64,000 nucleotides of DNA from the NCBI GenBank assembly GCA_963678675.1, contig OY783200.1, positions 24,752,190 through 24,816,189 of the forward strand. The letters are read 5' to 3'. A program made the translations under genes and the position numbers. Below, piece after piece: positions 47,106 to 59,451 of the stretch. Position 1 is the first letter of the stretch. The number at the start of each line of letters is the position of its first letter. The stretch is from Xiphydria camelus. Its lineage: Eukaryota; Arthropoda; Insecta; Hymenoptera; Xiphydriidae. The notes under the pieces are model-generated. The model had not been told where the DNA came from, searched no databases, and was given only the letters and a program-made list of their open reading frames with translations.

Positions 47106-47855
47106 GGTGTGTGATAATTACCGCTATTTCCCCTCGATGGCGCTACTGTCTCTCATCCAGGAAGGAAGCTACTGCATTCTGGCTTGACAATACATTTACA
47201 CGGCCAGAGTTCGGTATAATAAGACGACCGCGAGACGTTTTTCTGGTCAATGAGACGACTTTTGAGTTGTCTATTAAAGTCGACTTCGAATAGAGCCCGT
47301 GAAATACCGCAAGGGAAAGCAATCACTGCATTGACGCAGCCTCGTTGTATCGTTACACCCCACCCCCCCTGTAATGAGAAATGTATGATTTAAGGTTCGA
47401 CTGTGAATGCGAGCTTCTTTGGAAATGACTAGGAAAATGAGCTTCCTCGTGATTTGGTCAGAGATAGGAGTTTTCTGAAAACCTGGCCAGGAATGGGAGT
47501 TTTCTCAAAATGCTACTAGAAGTAGGGGTCCAGAGGGTACCGTATAGAAAAAAGACAGTCGCCGCATTCCGAGCGGTTAAACCCGAGTACGAGATGAAAA
47601 GCGCAGAGCAAACCGCGCCCGCGAATTCCCCGCGATTCGATTAAACGTCCGGGCCGAAGAAAAGTGCATTCAATTTCCCCCGGGACGCGTAATTATGCGC
47701 CCACGGCGTGGCGCATTCTGGATGGAGCCCTTTAAATAATTTTTCAATCGAGCCTCGCGCGGTGAGATACCACTTAATTAAGGGTTTTTTTCGCGAAGCT
47801 TCAAAGGAGCCTTTGGAAAGGGGTTTCAAGTGACGACGCTCGGTTTTATAAGTGG

Positions 47856-48048
47856 GTGTTCACAACGGCGCACCGCACATCGCACCGCACCAAGCCCTGG
47901 AGCACAGCCTCGCCTCGTGGCATGCCATGTGCGAGGCGAAGGGCCGTGCGCTGTTGTGATCGAGTCCATTTATTTGCACACACACACGCACCTATATACC
48001 TCACTTGGGAAAGGCTATGTGCGATGTGCGGTGCGCCGTTATGAACAC
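47856..48048. mobile_element. MITE, about 193 bp, with CG-rich 32-bp inverted ends
   Basis: GTGTTCACAACGGCGCACCG plus CACATCGCAC at the left is answered by GTGCGATGTGCGGTGCGCCG plus TTATGAACAC at the right. The arms differ at one position. A (CA)n run lies inside (47977-47988). Confidence 0.88.
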
Positions 48049-49170
48049 AGCCTAAGGAAGTTTACCGCGCGTGCAAATTTACCCTGCGAATGAATCGCTA
48101 AGTGACCAATGACGAGCTTCTCGGCTTTCGAGATCACTGGTCATTTTGCAGTTGGTTATGTATTTACTCGCGCTGTAAACTTCATGTAAAAGGAAGCGGC
48201 GGCTCTGTACCCAAGTTGAAGCAAGACGAGTCGTTTGATTAAATTACTCGTACCGAGATGAGGGCGCAGACTGCGAAATACATTTGAAGAGAAACTGTAA
48301 TCAATGTGGTCGTAGCCCAGTAAGCACGAAGTGACAGTCATACAGCGATTACGATTTAATTTCCGCATCAATTACATATAACGTTCATATAACGCGCACG
48401 TTATGCATAGAAAATTGTTATATAACTGTTATGTAACTCTAATTTATTTACCGGGGACTGATATGAAGTTACTCTTATAAATTCCAAATAGATTCTAGGC
48501 ATTTCCTTGTCGATATGATGTATGTGTAGAAGCTCTCAAATCTGAACCTACTCCTGCATCGTCCTTTAAGTTTTTGAATAAAACCGTAAAATTGAATAAA
48601 AAGAGCCCACTCCTTTCTCGAAACGAACTCCCAAAATACACGAGCGCGATTCCCTTTCCAATAACATCACGCATTCCCGAGCAAAAACGTACCCGCGATT
48701 CGAGACTCGCTGCCGAGGTACGCCTCGTATTTCCACGAGAGGCGAGGAGATCTCCGGGCAGTTGCCAACCATCTTTCCGAAAAGGCGCTCTTCGGAAAAG
48801 CTCTCGGAATCGTCGTAACGAAGTACTATCGTAACTCGCGGGATGCGAACCCGCGAGGGTCCTTCAGTCTGCGGGGAGAAAGAACGACCGGTACGTGACG
48901 GAATCGTACGGGAGCACATCGTGCCGGGGCTCGAGTGTGTGGATACGTAGTACGTTTCTCGCGCGCCGAACGTTTATCCGACAGCGAGTACCGCTTTCCG
49001 ACTCGTAAACCGTCAAATCCCGACTGTGTAGGGACGCGAAGTAGATCGATCATTCCCTCCCTGCCGCGATCGAGTCGCGCATTTGCAGTGGGATTTCGCG
49101 CGTTGTCGCCCCTTGATTCAATTTGGCGGAATTTTTCAAGCGTAACACACTCGTTCTCTCCGTGTTTCAG

Positions 49171-49371
49171 ATCACCTGGATAGACGGTCTGGGCAACGTC
49201 CTGACCAAAGGAATCAAAACGTCGCACGAGAAGTACGACGGCGGTCCCTTGATCACGGTGAAGTCGGTGCTGACGGTGATGCCGCGCAAGGAGCACGACA
49301 ACACCACCTTCACCTGTCAGAGCCAAAACGCCGCCGATCGCACGCCGCAGAACACCAAATTGCGCGTGGAG
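49171..49371 (+). CDS. rst: rst exon 4: rest of Ig2
   Basis: The acceptor GTGTTTCAG|ATC follows a 12.6-kb intron. It encodes ITWIDGLGNVLTKGI, which is nearly invariant in this family, and the second Ig2 cysteine in TFTCQSQNAADRT (49315-49317). It ends LRVE before GTTGGT. This donor is weak (T at +3, G at +4), but it is the only one giving phase 0 into the next exon's VRYAPKV, which matches the family linker. Confidence 0.95.
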
Positions 49372-50861
49372 GTTGGTGCTCGCGTTATTGATCGTTGCGA
49401 TGCCTCGTTATTGCATTATACGAGGTGACACTCTCTCGAAGCTGGTACAATTAAAGTCGATTACGCGGTAAAAAAAAAGCTGTATTTCCTCGCGTCGCCG
49501 CACACTCGTACGTCAGCCTCTTCGTAGTTTGTACAAAAATAGAACCTAAGAAATACGTCGGTAATCTTCTCTAACGAATTTTACACATTACCCAACGCTA
49601 TTGCACCCTGAGTGCAGACGGTTCTACTCTGAATATTCCTCGTTCTTCCACGAAGGTGCCCCTAACGTATGCGCGCAACACCGACTTCCATTAGTCGGAA
49701 TGCACGTCCGCTGTAATTGCGTTGAGAAAGATATCCTAACATGCGAACCTGTCGAGCCTGAGCCAGCCAATCGATACTGCAGTGAGCGAGAATAAGGGGC
49801 AGTGAGCGAGATAGCTACGCGCGAATCAGAAATCATCCGGTCTAAATAAATCCTAACGCGAAGCAAAATCTAGCCGAATTGATTTTCCAGACATCATTCG
49901 AACCGGAAAATAGCAATCCCTAGAATCTCTTATCAAGAAAATGCCGCGCGAGGAATATTTTTCAACTCTCTCGTCATAGAAATTAAATACCGTCCTATAT
50001 AAGAATATCGTGCAAAGATCCCTATTAACGATTAAAGCTTATCAAAGAGAAGCCAGCTGGACTTCCAAAAACAATAGTACGATTCTAGATGTACCTATAC
50101 TTCGAATCGCAGACGGGCGGATCGATGGTGCTACCGGTGCACCGACCCCGGCGGCGAAGTGACGCCTCGTGTCTCATGAAATATTTCAAAAGGATCTCGT
50201 ACGAGACGGATAACAATTCCGGTACCTACACCTCGTCTGTCAGAGTGTCGTTATCGAGTTTGCGTCGGGAGACGAGAGAAACTTAATAGCGCACACCCCG
50301 CTCGTTGCGAAACATTCGTCGACCTTTTCGCGCGCGGTTGCTGCCAAGGAATGTATTGCGTTATAAGATCTGGAGTATCCACTCGATAAAAGTGTGCAGC
50401 GTGGTGTGGTTGACGTTTCCCCACTTTCAGCGCGGAACAAGTTTGTCTTGAGCGAGCGACACAATGCCGGTATCTATTCAAACTCGTCATCCAGCATCGA
50501 GAATCGAACGAACGAGACCGTCATAGATATTTTTTTCCTGCGAAAGTCTCGTTATCGGCGGAAGAAAGCCTCGTTCTCTCGGCGAAATTCAATTTAGAAT
50601 ATCTCGGATAAAAATGACGCGGCTCTCGAAGCGTAGCCGTGTAGCGTATCCGGGGTCTCTCCCTCGCGAACTTAAATAAAACTTGACGAAGAAAGGGAGG
50701 AGCCGGGAAGGGGGGCCTTTAAACGCATTGGCTATCGTAAGTTATACGCTCCGAAACGAAGCTAACCCGCGAAGAAAGTTTCGCCACTAACGAAAACAGT
50801 CGAGCGGATGCGAATAAAAGTTTGGCCAACTTCTAAAATCTGCTTTGCATTCCGCGCGCAG
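49372..50861 (+). other. rst intron 4 (1.5 kb)
   Basis: Weak donor GTTGGT, acceptor GCGCGCAG. I see no repeat, RNA gene or coding signal in it. Confidence 0.8.
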
Positions 50862-50989
50862 GTTCGCTACGCCCCGAAGGTCTCCCTGAAGATCCGTTCG
50901 GGATTCGCGAAGAGCGGCAGGATCATCGAGGGGGCTGAGCTGCGGTTCAGGTGCCGCGCGGAGGGCAATCCTTCGAAGATGGAGTACAG
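50862..50989 (+). CDS. rst: rst exon 5: first part of Ig3
   Basis: The acceptor CGCGCGCAG|GTT is GC-rich with a poor pyrimidine tract. The exon encodes VRYAPKVSLKI, a short spacer, then EGAELRFRCRAEGNPS with the first Ig3 cysteine at 50952-50954. It ends EY plus AG (phase 2) before GTAAAT. Drosophila Roughest has a glycine-rich insert at the equivalent spacer; here the spacer is short, as in Kirre. Confidence 0.93.
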
Positions 50990-51495
50990 GTAAATCGATA
51001 GGCAGTAAGGAGAAAAGGGACTGTAAATATTGCAGAGATCGAAGTTCCGAGAATAACGCGTCGTCGGATAGCCGTACTCCTTTTTGCGGGCGGACGGGAA
51101 GTGTCTGTAGGTTCTTACTGTTAAATTAGAACGGGCGGAAACGATCGCTCCACTCGGTTTTTTTGCGATCATCTCATGGTATTAATTGATCAGAGCGTTT
51201 TCACTTCCTGCTCGGCAATCGAGTTCGTTTCAACTCATTTAGATTCCGAGAATGTCGATCTCGTTCCGGGAATGCGCACTTTCACTTGACGAATGAAAGG
51301 AATTGCAACTTAAAAATGATATTATAAAAGAAGGCCGACAAATCCGAAGCTTTCGGAGGAGAGTAACGAGTATCTTGGCATTCTGAAGAATGATCGCCAA
51401 AAAGTGTTTGGCTGTATAGAAGGTCCTTTCGACGAATCAAACATGTGATTCTTCGACGCGAAGGAGTCACCAAACGATTTCCTCTATTCTTGCAG
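50990..51495 (+). other. rst intron 5 (506 bp)
   Basis: Donor GTAAAT, acceptor TTCTTGCAG. Nothing else is recognisable. Confidence 0.85.
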
Positions 51496-51647
51496 ATGGT
51501 ACATCAACGAGAAGAAGGTGATAGGCGACTACACGACGGAGATGATCATTCACAACGTGACGCGCGAGCTGCACGACGCGATCGTTAAATGCAGGGTGGA
51601 GAACGAAGTCGGCAAGAGCGAGGAAACGGAAACGCTGGATATAACGT
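51496..51647 (+). CDS. rst: rst exon 6: second part of Ig3
   Basis: The acceptor TTCTTGCAG|A completes Arg, giving EYR-WYINEKKVIGDY. TEMIIHNVTRELHDAIVKC follows, with the second Ig3 cysteine at 51590-51592, then ENEVGKSEETETLDIT. It ends with T of the next codon (phase 1) at a consensus donor GTAAGT. The phases agree on both sides. Confidence 0.95.
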
Positions 51648-53613
51648 GTAAGTGAAATGTATACGTCGCACGCGACTCCCTCTCTCTCCCGGAGAGCATC
51701 GATACTCCGCGACTATAACAATCCCGGATAATCCCATCCGCTACGACGACGAACGCGGTTGAGGCTATCGCCAATTCCAGAGCCCGGGCGTCGCGCCCGA
51801 GCTTCGTTCCTCCTCGGAGACTAGTTACGCGAGAAAATATCGTGGATCTTCGAGCAGTCTGCAATTTTAATAGAACTACCCCCTGTAAATCGTTCGTTCA
51901 CAGCTTACGTCAGCGACGTGTCTCTCGGGGACGCGACAATCACGAATTCCGTGACACAACGATCGTACATACGTGGGGCGATTTTTCTTAAATTCACCTC
52001 GCTAGGAACGAAGAGAGAAATGGGGCGCCGATCAACCGTGAACTCTGCCACGCAAAGTTTTTGGAAATACACCAGACGCGCGCGACGTCCGTGACGCGCG
52101 ACGATCATTACCGTGACACGGAGGCGAGGTGACGCCGAAAACTTTTCTTGTTAAAAAGTACAAACGATTGAGTTCCGTTGACCCGGACTGCCGAGACGCT
52201 TTGACCCGCGCGTCTTTCAAAAGCGTAGCTACGCGAACGAGAGAAGACCCGCGAAGGAGCCCGCCTCTCGCCCCACTCAATCAATAATTCGTCAGTATTT
52301 AAATTTTTCTTTCGAGAGAGGGAAGAGGGGAGAATATTGAAACTTTTTCTCTTTCTCTTCAAAGGCTTCCCGTAATTACTCCGAGTAGAGAACGCCGATG
52401 ACGAGTTTCGTCGCTGGGCGAGAAAATCTGGGCGTGTTATAAATTCCAAAGAAATTCGGGCACGCGGCCTCTCGCAATCCAGTAGACGTTATTAATTTTC
52501 TGCGGCGTACCTCGCTTCCGCGTTTTCTTCTCGCGACCTCGACTCAATTTCCCTTTGCGTCAGGCAATTATATTTGAAATTAAAACCCCGAAGAATGATT
52601 ACTCGAGGTGGAAAGTCCTCGATATTGGTTCGAACCTATCAAGTTTCCCGGAGCATGAAACTCGAGTCAACATTTGCATACGCAACTCAATATTTATGCT
52701 TCGCTTCCGCGAAAATTCGCGGTAGATAGTTACGGGGGATGAACTCGGATCGCCGGTCCGCCCGCGGAAATTCGCGTCGGTGCAACCGCGCGACGCTGCT
52801 CTGTTTCTATCTATATACAAAGTGAAATACGATTTCGCTTCGGCGAGATGACTCTTTCTCGGTAACAGAGCGCGGCACTGCAGCGGTAAAACATTCGTTA
52901 CTGGAGAAAATTCGCGTCGGGCACGGCTTTGAAAGAGGAACGTCGAATTATCCGCGACGAAGTTATTTCGCAATAATTTCAAGCACGGTGAATCTTCTCC
53001 GGCATCATGATAACAAAGCTGAGAATCCGAGACGTTTGACACGGAACGCGACCCACCTCTGAAAGCATCGCGGATAATATCCCCATATATTAATAGTTCT
53101 TTAATTACACCCGGAAATCGATCCCCGACTTCCAACGGTACAAATTTACTAGATCTCGGGTTTCAATCCATTAGAAACTTGAAATATTAACGCGAAGATC
53201 CTCTACCAGTCGCTCTGCCAGCATCGCGAATAGATTTCTCCTTTAATAGTACTCCGAATTCACAACGAAGTCGATCGTAAATTAGGTAGGTACTTCGTTC
53301 GGCAAACTTTAATAATGCCTACTCGGTTCCGGATTAAGGAAACGTAGCGTTTCCTAACGTTGTTCAACTCGATCAATTTGCCTCCGGGTCGCTGGATGCA
53401 TCCACTCCGCATATAGCGCAGCCGAACGTGCCGTAATGCGCTCAATGGTTCGCGTCGCGGTACGCGAAACGAGAAACTCCGGATATTCAAACGCACCGAG
53501 TGCGACAACGTTGCGGTAACATCGCACTTGGTTGCGCGCGGCTCGATGCGATGACGAACGACGGTTGCGCGTTCAAAATGACGAGCCACCCCGCGCCCTG
53601 TTTGTATTTACAG
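51648..53613 (+). other. rst intron 6 (2 kb)
   Basis: Consensus donor GTAAGT, acceptor TATTTACAG. A minus-strand open frame of 178 codons (52599-53135) has no recognisable domain. I see no mobile element here. Confidence 0.85.
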
Positions 53614-53924
53614 ACGGCCCGCAATTTCGTCACCAGCCGATGTCCGTGGAAACGCATTACGGCGCGACGGAAATCCTGCAGTGCGACGTCGACGGCAACC
53701 CCACGCCGGACATTCTCTGGATCCACGAAGACTCCGATCGAATAGTCGCGACCAGTCCGAACATCAGCGTCCTCGTCAGTCCGGAAACCGCCGGACGTTA
53801 CTACTGCAAAGCTCACGTGTCAGGATTTCCCGAACTGACGGGCTACGCCAATGTCTACATACGAGCGGCACCCAGCATCGTGTCCCAGAGGATTCAATAC
53901 GTTCCCGACGAGGGAGTCGTCAAG
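53614..53924 (+). CDS. rst: rst exon 7: Ig4 and start of Ig5
   Basis: The acceptor GTATTTACAG|AC completes Tyr (DIT-Y-GPQFRHQPMSVE). Ig4 cysteines are at 53682-53684 (ILQCDVDGNPTPDILW) and 53805-53807 (ETAGRYYCKAHVSGFPE). The linker NVYIRAAPSIVSQRIQY leads into Ig5. It ends GVVK|GTACGC in phase 0. It is the largest exon of the ectodomain after exon 2 and holds a complete Ig domain, unlike Ig1 to Ig3, which are each split by an intron. Confidence 0.95.
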
Positions 53925-54472
53925 GTACGCCGGTCGCGTGATATCACTTTGGTTTCGTACTGAGAAAAGACAATTGCTCTCTCGGCTCGAAAGAGTGGCT
54001 CTGATATTCGTCTACTGTCGAGTAAAATGTTTCTTCAGATTTTTTTTTCGAACGAAATGTCATCCAAATGAATGAAATCGATTTTGTTGAATTGAAGAAA
54101 TAATTGAGTGGATGGTAGACTTATATAATATTATAGGTATTTGGGGATCGAAGAATTGTCCCGCAAACTCCGCCTCGCTCTGATAACGACGATCGTTCCG
54201 CCGCGACTAGAAAATTCTGTTTTGGAATCAGCAGCAAAACCCGAGTCTTTAATGCAGCGTACGTTTTTCGAGAAAATGGCACGCGGGGTTCAGGAACGCG
54301 TATCCACATTATCCGCTCATTGTCGGTGCATAATCGCGCGATGAAAGCAGAATATTCATCAAGAGAAAGAGAGAGAATCGGGGGCTGATAAAGATCGTAC
54401 TCTCTCTCCCTTGCGCGGGACGACTTACCCCGCGGAAATACGTTGAAATATGAGATCCCCGCTCTGTTTCAG
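53925..54472 (+). other. rst intron 7 (548 bp)
   Basis: Donor GTACGC, acceptor CTGTTTCAG. No other feature seen. Confidence 0.85.
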
Positions 54473-54713
54473 GTGGAGTGCACCGCCATATCCGTGCCAA
54501 AAGCTGAATCGGTGACGTGGAGCTTCGCCGATCGCGAGCTTAATTTCTCCACGAACAATACCCCGTTTTACGTTCAGGAGGAGTACACGCCCGAAGGGAT
54601 CGTCAGCACCGTTACGCTTCTCGACCCGGTATCCGCGTACTTCGGCGACTACAATTGCACCGTCACGAATAGCTACGGAACGGATTCCGTCATTATCCAG
54701 CTCACGACTCACG
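54473..54713 (+). CDS. rst: rst exon 8: rest of Ig5
   Basis: The acceptor CTGTTTCAG|GTG. It encodes VECTAISVPKAESVTWSF with the first Ig5 cysteine at 54479-54481, the strand EEYTPEGIVSTVTLLD, and the second cysteine in YNCTVTNSYGTDS (54656-54658), a sequence conserved from flies to bees. It closes QLTTH plus G (phase 1) at the consensus donor GTAAGT. This is the last extracellular domain before the membrane. Confidence 0.95.
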
Positions 54714-55523
54714 GTAAGTTAATTTGGCCCTCTTCGCGTACGCGACCGCACACGTAACGACCCCGCGAAACGGACTACCTACCTATGTGCGAATGAGTCG
54801 TCGGGCTTTGAGCGCGGGGAGTCGCAATTACAGCACCGGCGGGGAAGTATGAAGCCCGGGAGAACCGGTGAAGGATCAAAAGAAGTTCATACCATCGGGG
54901 CGTGAAGATTTAGCTTGCCATTTTCCATCCAATTTCGCCCCGCTTCCCCGAAGAGCAAGAAGAGATTAAATAATCGATTTCTTCATCATTCCAGATTGGC
55001 AGGCGTTAACCTCCTCGCCGCTTCCGCTCCTGAAATATGCGCGCACCTTTGTTACTTTCATTTCGCAGGAGGATAAGATCGACGAGGGAGGCGGGGACAT
55101 CTTTGAAGGATCAACGTGGTCCAGAGGGAAGAGATTTGAGACTGAAAATTGCATCGCGGCGGGTATTAGTCTTGTCGGGGCACGAGGTAGACTCGGTCGA
55201 AACATTATTAACGCTAGAGAGCCGCGAATCAACTTGAATGTCTCAAGCATTGCACTGAAAAATACTGCAATACCGAAATGAAGAGAGAGACCGGTGATAA
55301 AATACAATCTATGAATTCATTCTCATCGAGAGGAAATACTTTTCCCCCATCGAATGAAAATAACTCTTTTTAACGCGCATTCATATTTAAATAAAATTCC
55401 ACTCCTTTTCGGTGCAGTCAATGAAGTTGGTAAATTCCAATTCCACCGGTAATTATAACCGAATGAGATCGTAAAAAGTCCGTCGTCATCCGGAGAATTG
55501 TCGTAAATAACGCGGAAAGGGTC

Positions 55524-55537
55524 GGGGGGGGGGGGGG
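55524..55537. repeat. Poly-G tract in rst intron 8
   Basis: About 14 consecutive G. A second such run (12 G) lies at 19364-19375. Confidence 0.95.
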
Positions 55538-57567
55538 CGCCGCGTAGCAAGATTAAGACCGATAACGGGCATTGTAAAAAGAGTTTTAACCGGGCGACTA
55601 ATAACCGGTAAATTTTAACCGGATAAGCCCTGGCGCTCCCAGAGTGCCCCCGGCGGCTCTTTCCAGTCTGCTATTCGCTTAATTTCACGGTGGAAATTGA
55701 ATCTCTCTCTCTCTTTCTTCAGATGGAGTTTCCACCGTCTAGAATCAAAAGTGCAGTTCAGCGCATCGCCCCGTAAATTCGAGTCTTAGTCCAAACTTTA
55801 ATCGTATTCCGGGGAGAGACCCCACTCTTCTCCGGCGTTATCCTATAGCTAAACTAACCCGCTTTAATTTAACGTCACCTCGGATTCGTTCCTTTCTTCG
55901 AGACACGCGTGCGACGGGGCCGAAAGGGAACTTTAGTCGACTGCACCCGAAGCGGCGGCTGCAATTAACCAGCGATCCTCCGCGCGTAAACGTACGATTA
56001 ATCTCGTTTCCGCGGGCGTGTAAAGTTTCAAAAATTGCGCGATCAATGCGAAGATTGATGAGGTAATCCATCATTAATTGCGCGATTTTAAGAACGGTGC
56101 CGAAACTTTCGGCTCAACGTTCCTTAACTCCTTCGCCCGCAACTTTTTCGAGGAGGCCCGATTTCACAATACCGAACTTTCCGAATCTCTCGCGCCGGAG
56201 AGGAGCTTACTCTCGTCTAATTGAAAAACGTCCGATGTAAAAGAACGGAGAGACGGTAGATTTCACGAAAAACTTCGAACAGGGAAACACTCGCGTTAAT
56301 CCCCATCGTGACACCGGAATAACAAAGCCAACTCGGACCGTTAACTGCAACTAATTAACTTGACCGCAGTGTCGAGCCCGAAAGACGCATTGCGACGAAG
56401 ACGCTTAATGGTTTCGCCGGTTTTCTTTCGGCACGCAATACGAGGCGGCGGGGCGAGACTCGCGAACGAGGGGCGGAAAAGTAGCCGAAACCAAATGGAA
56501 ATTTTCGATGCAAAACGCCACGCGCTACATTCGCGTTACGAACCTTCCTGAAATTCAATTCTAACGTGTGATGAGTAAAGTTTAAAATAGCATTTCAGTC
56601 GAACATCGCGGATCGCGGAGCAAGACACCGGAGAAATCTCTATTTAAGTGCCCGGGGATATATATCATTCGAGTTGAAAGAGTTTTTACCTCACTTTTTT
56701 TGAGAAAAGCGGAATCGGCGGCGCTCGGCTCCGTAGTTCAAACTCGAGGCAACCGAAGTTCAAAAGTTGCGAACAGGTGGTAGTGGTGGTGGCGATGTAA
56801 AGGGAAATGGAACAAAGTACGGGTGGGATGGGGGCCGGGCAATCTTCGGGAAACTTATCCGCGTAATGTGCAGATATTCTCGCGGTAACCCCACATCGGG
56901 GAGAGTTCAAAGGGGTCTCTCGACCTTCCGCATCGAGTCCCAACACGTTAACTGAAAGGAATCCCCGTTAATCGCGTTTCATTCCGTTCCACGCCGTGGA
57001 AATTGCCTCCCTTCGGATTCCGGAGACACGATCGATGATCATTCGAGGCTCGCGATTGCCGGATAAGAAAAACCCTACGAGTTCGTGCACACTGGGTTCT
57101 CACGGAAAATGGCATAAAGTTGAGAAATACGCGTCTCTCTGTGCATTTCGAAGCGGCGCTGAGAGTCTAGCCGATAAAACTTGCAGTAAGAACTTCATAA
57201 CCGACGCCCATTGTCGCGACGCGATTTAACGCGTTCAGTTACCTATCGTTGCAAATGCTCGAACAGGCCATTCGCAGTCGCGTGGCACGTCATCGCCGTC
57301 AACCCCTTAAACAACGAACTAACGCCCCGAACAAGCACGACTTCGATTGTCCGTCTGAATCGGCGGTAATCCGGGATACCGCTTCGAAATGAGAGCGATT
57401 CGACTGGCGAAGAATGCTTCGACAACTGTCTCGGTCGTAACGCCAGAGATGGCTAGCTCTCGAACGTCCGACTGTCGTAATCTCGAATGCCCTACTTGAG
57501 ACTGCGTGCAGTCAGTCGACTCCCCATAGAAACTTGACATATCCTTTATATCGTTGGGTTGAAGAGC

Positions 57568-57752
57568 GATGGACGCTCCAGCTTCTGTTTAACTTCGAAC
57601 GCGATTACCTCAAAACGCGGTGATGCGTGAAAATTAAAAAGTAGCTGTATTGCGATAAACATTTTTCTTTCAAACTTTTTTTCCATATCAGCTGTAATCG
57701 CTTTCGAAATAATCGATTTTAAAGCCGTTCTTTTGAACTGGAGCGATCCATC
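57568..57752. repeat. Fold-back element family F3, copy 2
   Basis: GATGGACGCTCCAGC opens and CTGGAGCGATCCATC closes it. GAACGCGATTACCTC pairs with a CTGTAATCGCTTTCG block. It is collinear with 26658-26852 (AACGCTCCAG, then GAACGCGATTA(C/T)CTC, then AGCTAC/TAGCTG, then CTTTTTTTC(C/G)ATATC). Confidence 0.8.
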
Positions 57753-58414
57753 CTACTTTCATCGTATGTATAAAAAAAGCCATCTCTATAGAAAAAAATA
57801 TTTTTTAATCTCATATCGTGGCACAGAAAAACAATTACTAAAAACTTCCACTACTTTAATTGCAGCTTTTTCAGATTACTTCTTCACGCGTGAGATACGA
57901 AATATGCGAAACGGAGAAGCTCTTCCAAATAAATAACCATGTATTCCGCTCCGCGATTCTACTCGTATTTCAGTAAGACACTTTTAATCAACCATTAGCA
58001 CCGCGGCTCCTCGGGGGAACAAACGCAGATGCACATCCAGGCCAATATCAACCCCGGAACGAGTGGCGAGAATTCCCGAAACAGCGGCTTTTCATTGTTT
58101 CAGTTCCGATCTGGCCCGCAGTTAATTTTAATCAGAGATATGGAACTCTCGGCCTCGACTGCGCCCCCTTCCGCAGCAGAGTGTAACCCGCCGAGTAAAT
58201 GTCTCAATTACCATCCCCTTCTCGCTTATACAAGATACGCGGCAGGATAACACCATGGGGTAACGAGGCTCTAAAAGCCCGCATCGATGCGTACAATCCG
58301 TATACGCGGAGCCGGCCCTTTATTTTTACCGAGATAAGAAAGAAAAACGACGCGTTATGATCTTGAGTTTAAACATGAGATTTAACGAGACATGACGCTT
58401 AGCGTTGATTCCAG

Positions 58415-58558
58415 TCGATTGGCAACTCATCCTCATCATTGTTGGACTGGTTGTGTGTATTATCCTGATTGGAGTGATTGTCATACTCATCTTGCACTGC
58501 CGGGACCGGATTAAGCAGACCAGGCCGAGATCGGCGCAAACGCAGGATAACGAGATGC
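58415..58558 (+). CDS. rst: rst exon 9: transmembrane segment and stop-transfer
   Basis: The acceptor TTGATTCCAG|TC completes Val. It encodes VDWQ, then about 23 uncharged, mostly aliphatic residues (58426-58494, LILIIVGLVVCIILIG...), then HCRDRIKQTRPRS, a basic stop-transfer. It ends GAG ATG C|GTAAGT (phase 1). The short linker between Ig5 and the membrane is usual for the family. This exon is too short and mixed in frame to stand out as an ORF, but both junction phases fit. Confidence 0.93.
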
Positions 58559-59127
58559 GTAAGTAATGTTTTCCGTGATAGCGATTTTCAGTACAGCGAG
58601 ATAAATAATTATTGGAGTCAAAACAAGTTTTCTTCGATCAAGAAAATATTCGATAGGCTTGAGCAATTGTTTTCTTTTTTTTTTCAAATAAAAATAATTT
58701 CTAGTCCCTACTAAGGTATTCTTGAATAAAAAAAAAATATTTCTTTTTTAAATGAAGAATATATTACAGTATATTCTTCAATATGGAAAATCTGTATTCG
58801 AAAAGAATAGATTTTTGCTAAGATCGTCATGTTCTTGATTCATAGAAATATCATTTTGGCACTAGCTCTAGCTGTTATTTCTCTCTCTCTTATGGTGTAG
58901 GGGATCTCTAGTTTTTAATCTGATCGATTTCAAGTCGACCTCTCGTCGTGTATCGTCGAATAATGTATTGCATTTATACCAATCGAACGTTCAAACTTGC
59001 GAGGAACTTTTAAAAAATTTCTTCGAGGCGAATGGAAGTTTAGAAATCAATTGGCGACTCGCGAGCATCGTAAAGTGCAATGAAACGCCAATATTCGTTG
59101 CCTAATTTTTAATAATGCATTGCACAG
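58559..59127 (+). other. rst intron 9 (569 bp)
   Basis: Consensus donor GTAAGT, acceptor TTGCACAG. It is AT-rich, with runs of A and T and short TTCTTGAAT / ATTCTTCAAT inverted segments (58700-58860) that recall the fold-back at 12640. Confidence 0.8.
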
Positions 59128-59375
59128 AAGAAACGGATTCAAACGCTGATCGCTACCGCGAAAGCGATCGCAGCAGCAACCTGTCGGACGTGAAAGCGGA
59201 CATCCGAGCGGGATCCAGCGTCAGCAACGCGGAGAGCGTCACCGCGTTGGATAGCGAGGGCGAAGGCAGCACCCGAGGGGTGAACGCTCTCGCTCTGGCC
59301 GGACCGGTTCCGAATCCGCTCGGTTTTCGGTACAGCGCCGATTACACCGAGCCGTCTTTCCCGCCGAAGAACACC
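59128..59375 (+). CDS. rst: rst exon 10: proximal cytoplasmic tail
   Basis: The acceptor ATTGCACAG|AA completes Gln. The exon encodes QETDSNADRYRESDRSSN, LSDVKADIRAGSS, an acidic Ser-rich stretch, LALAGPVPNPLGFRYS and PPKNT, ending at ACC|GTGAGT (phase 0). The S-N-x-S-D-x-K-x-D-I block corresponds to a conserved motif in the Drosophila Roughest tail. LAGPV resembles a Kirre motif. The many Ser, Thr and Tyr residues suggest phosphorylation, which is not proven here. Confidence 0.93.
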
Positions 59376-59451
59376 GTGAGTACGAGCGCGACAAGAACAG
59401 CGATCGATCGCCGTACGACATTCGCACACAATCGATTAACCGCGATTACAG
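59376..59451 (+). other. rst intron 10 (76 bp, near-minimal)
   Basis: Donor GTGAGT, acceptor GATTACAG. Its 76 bases are not a multiple of three, so retention would shift the frame. Confidence 0.88.

Larger units (their letters stand above)
36529..49170 (+). other. rst intron 3 (12.6 kb), rich in mobile-element remnants
   Basis: Donor GTGAGT, acceptor TTTCAG. It holds remnants near 37388, 39766, 40891, 41140, 41403, 42371, 43180, 43421, 45085, 46226 and 47856, each described separately where I could delimit it. Between them lie unremarkable stretches (38.2-39.7 kb, 40-40.8 kb, 48.1-49.1 kb) with chance ORFs only. Confidence 0.85.
54714..58414 (+). other. rst intron 8 (3.7 kb)
   Basis: Consensus donor GTAAGT, acceptor TTGATTCCAG. 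It contains a poly-G run (55524-55537) and a fold-back element (57568-57752). The rest has no recognisable gene. It separates the ectodomain exons from the transmembrane exon. Confidence 0.85.
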
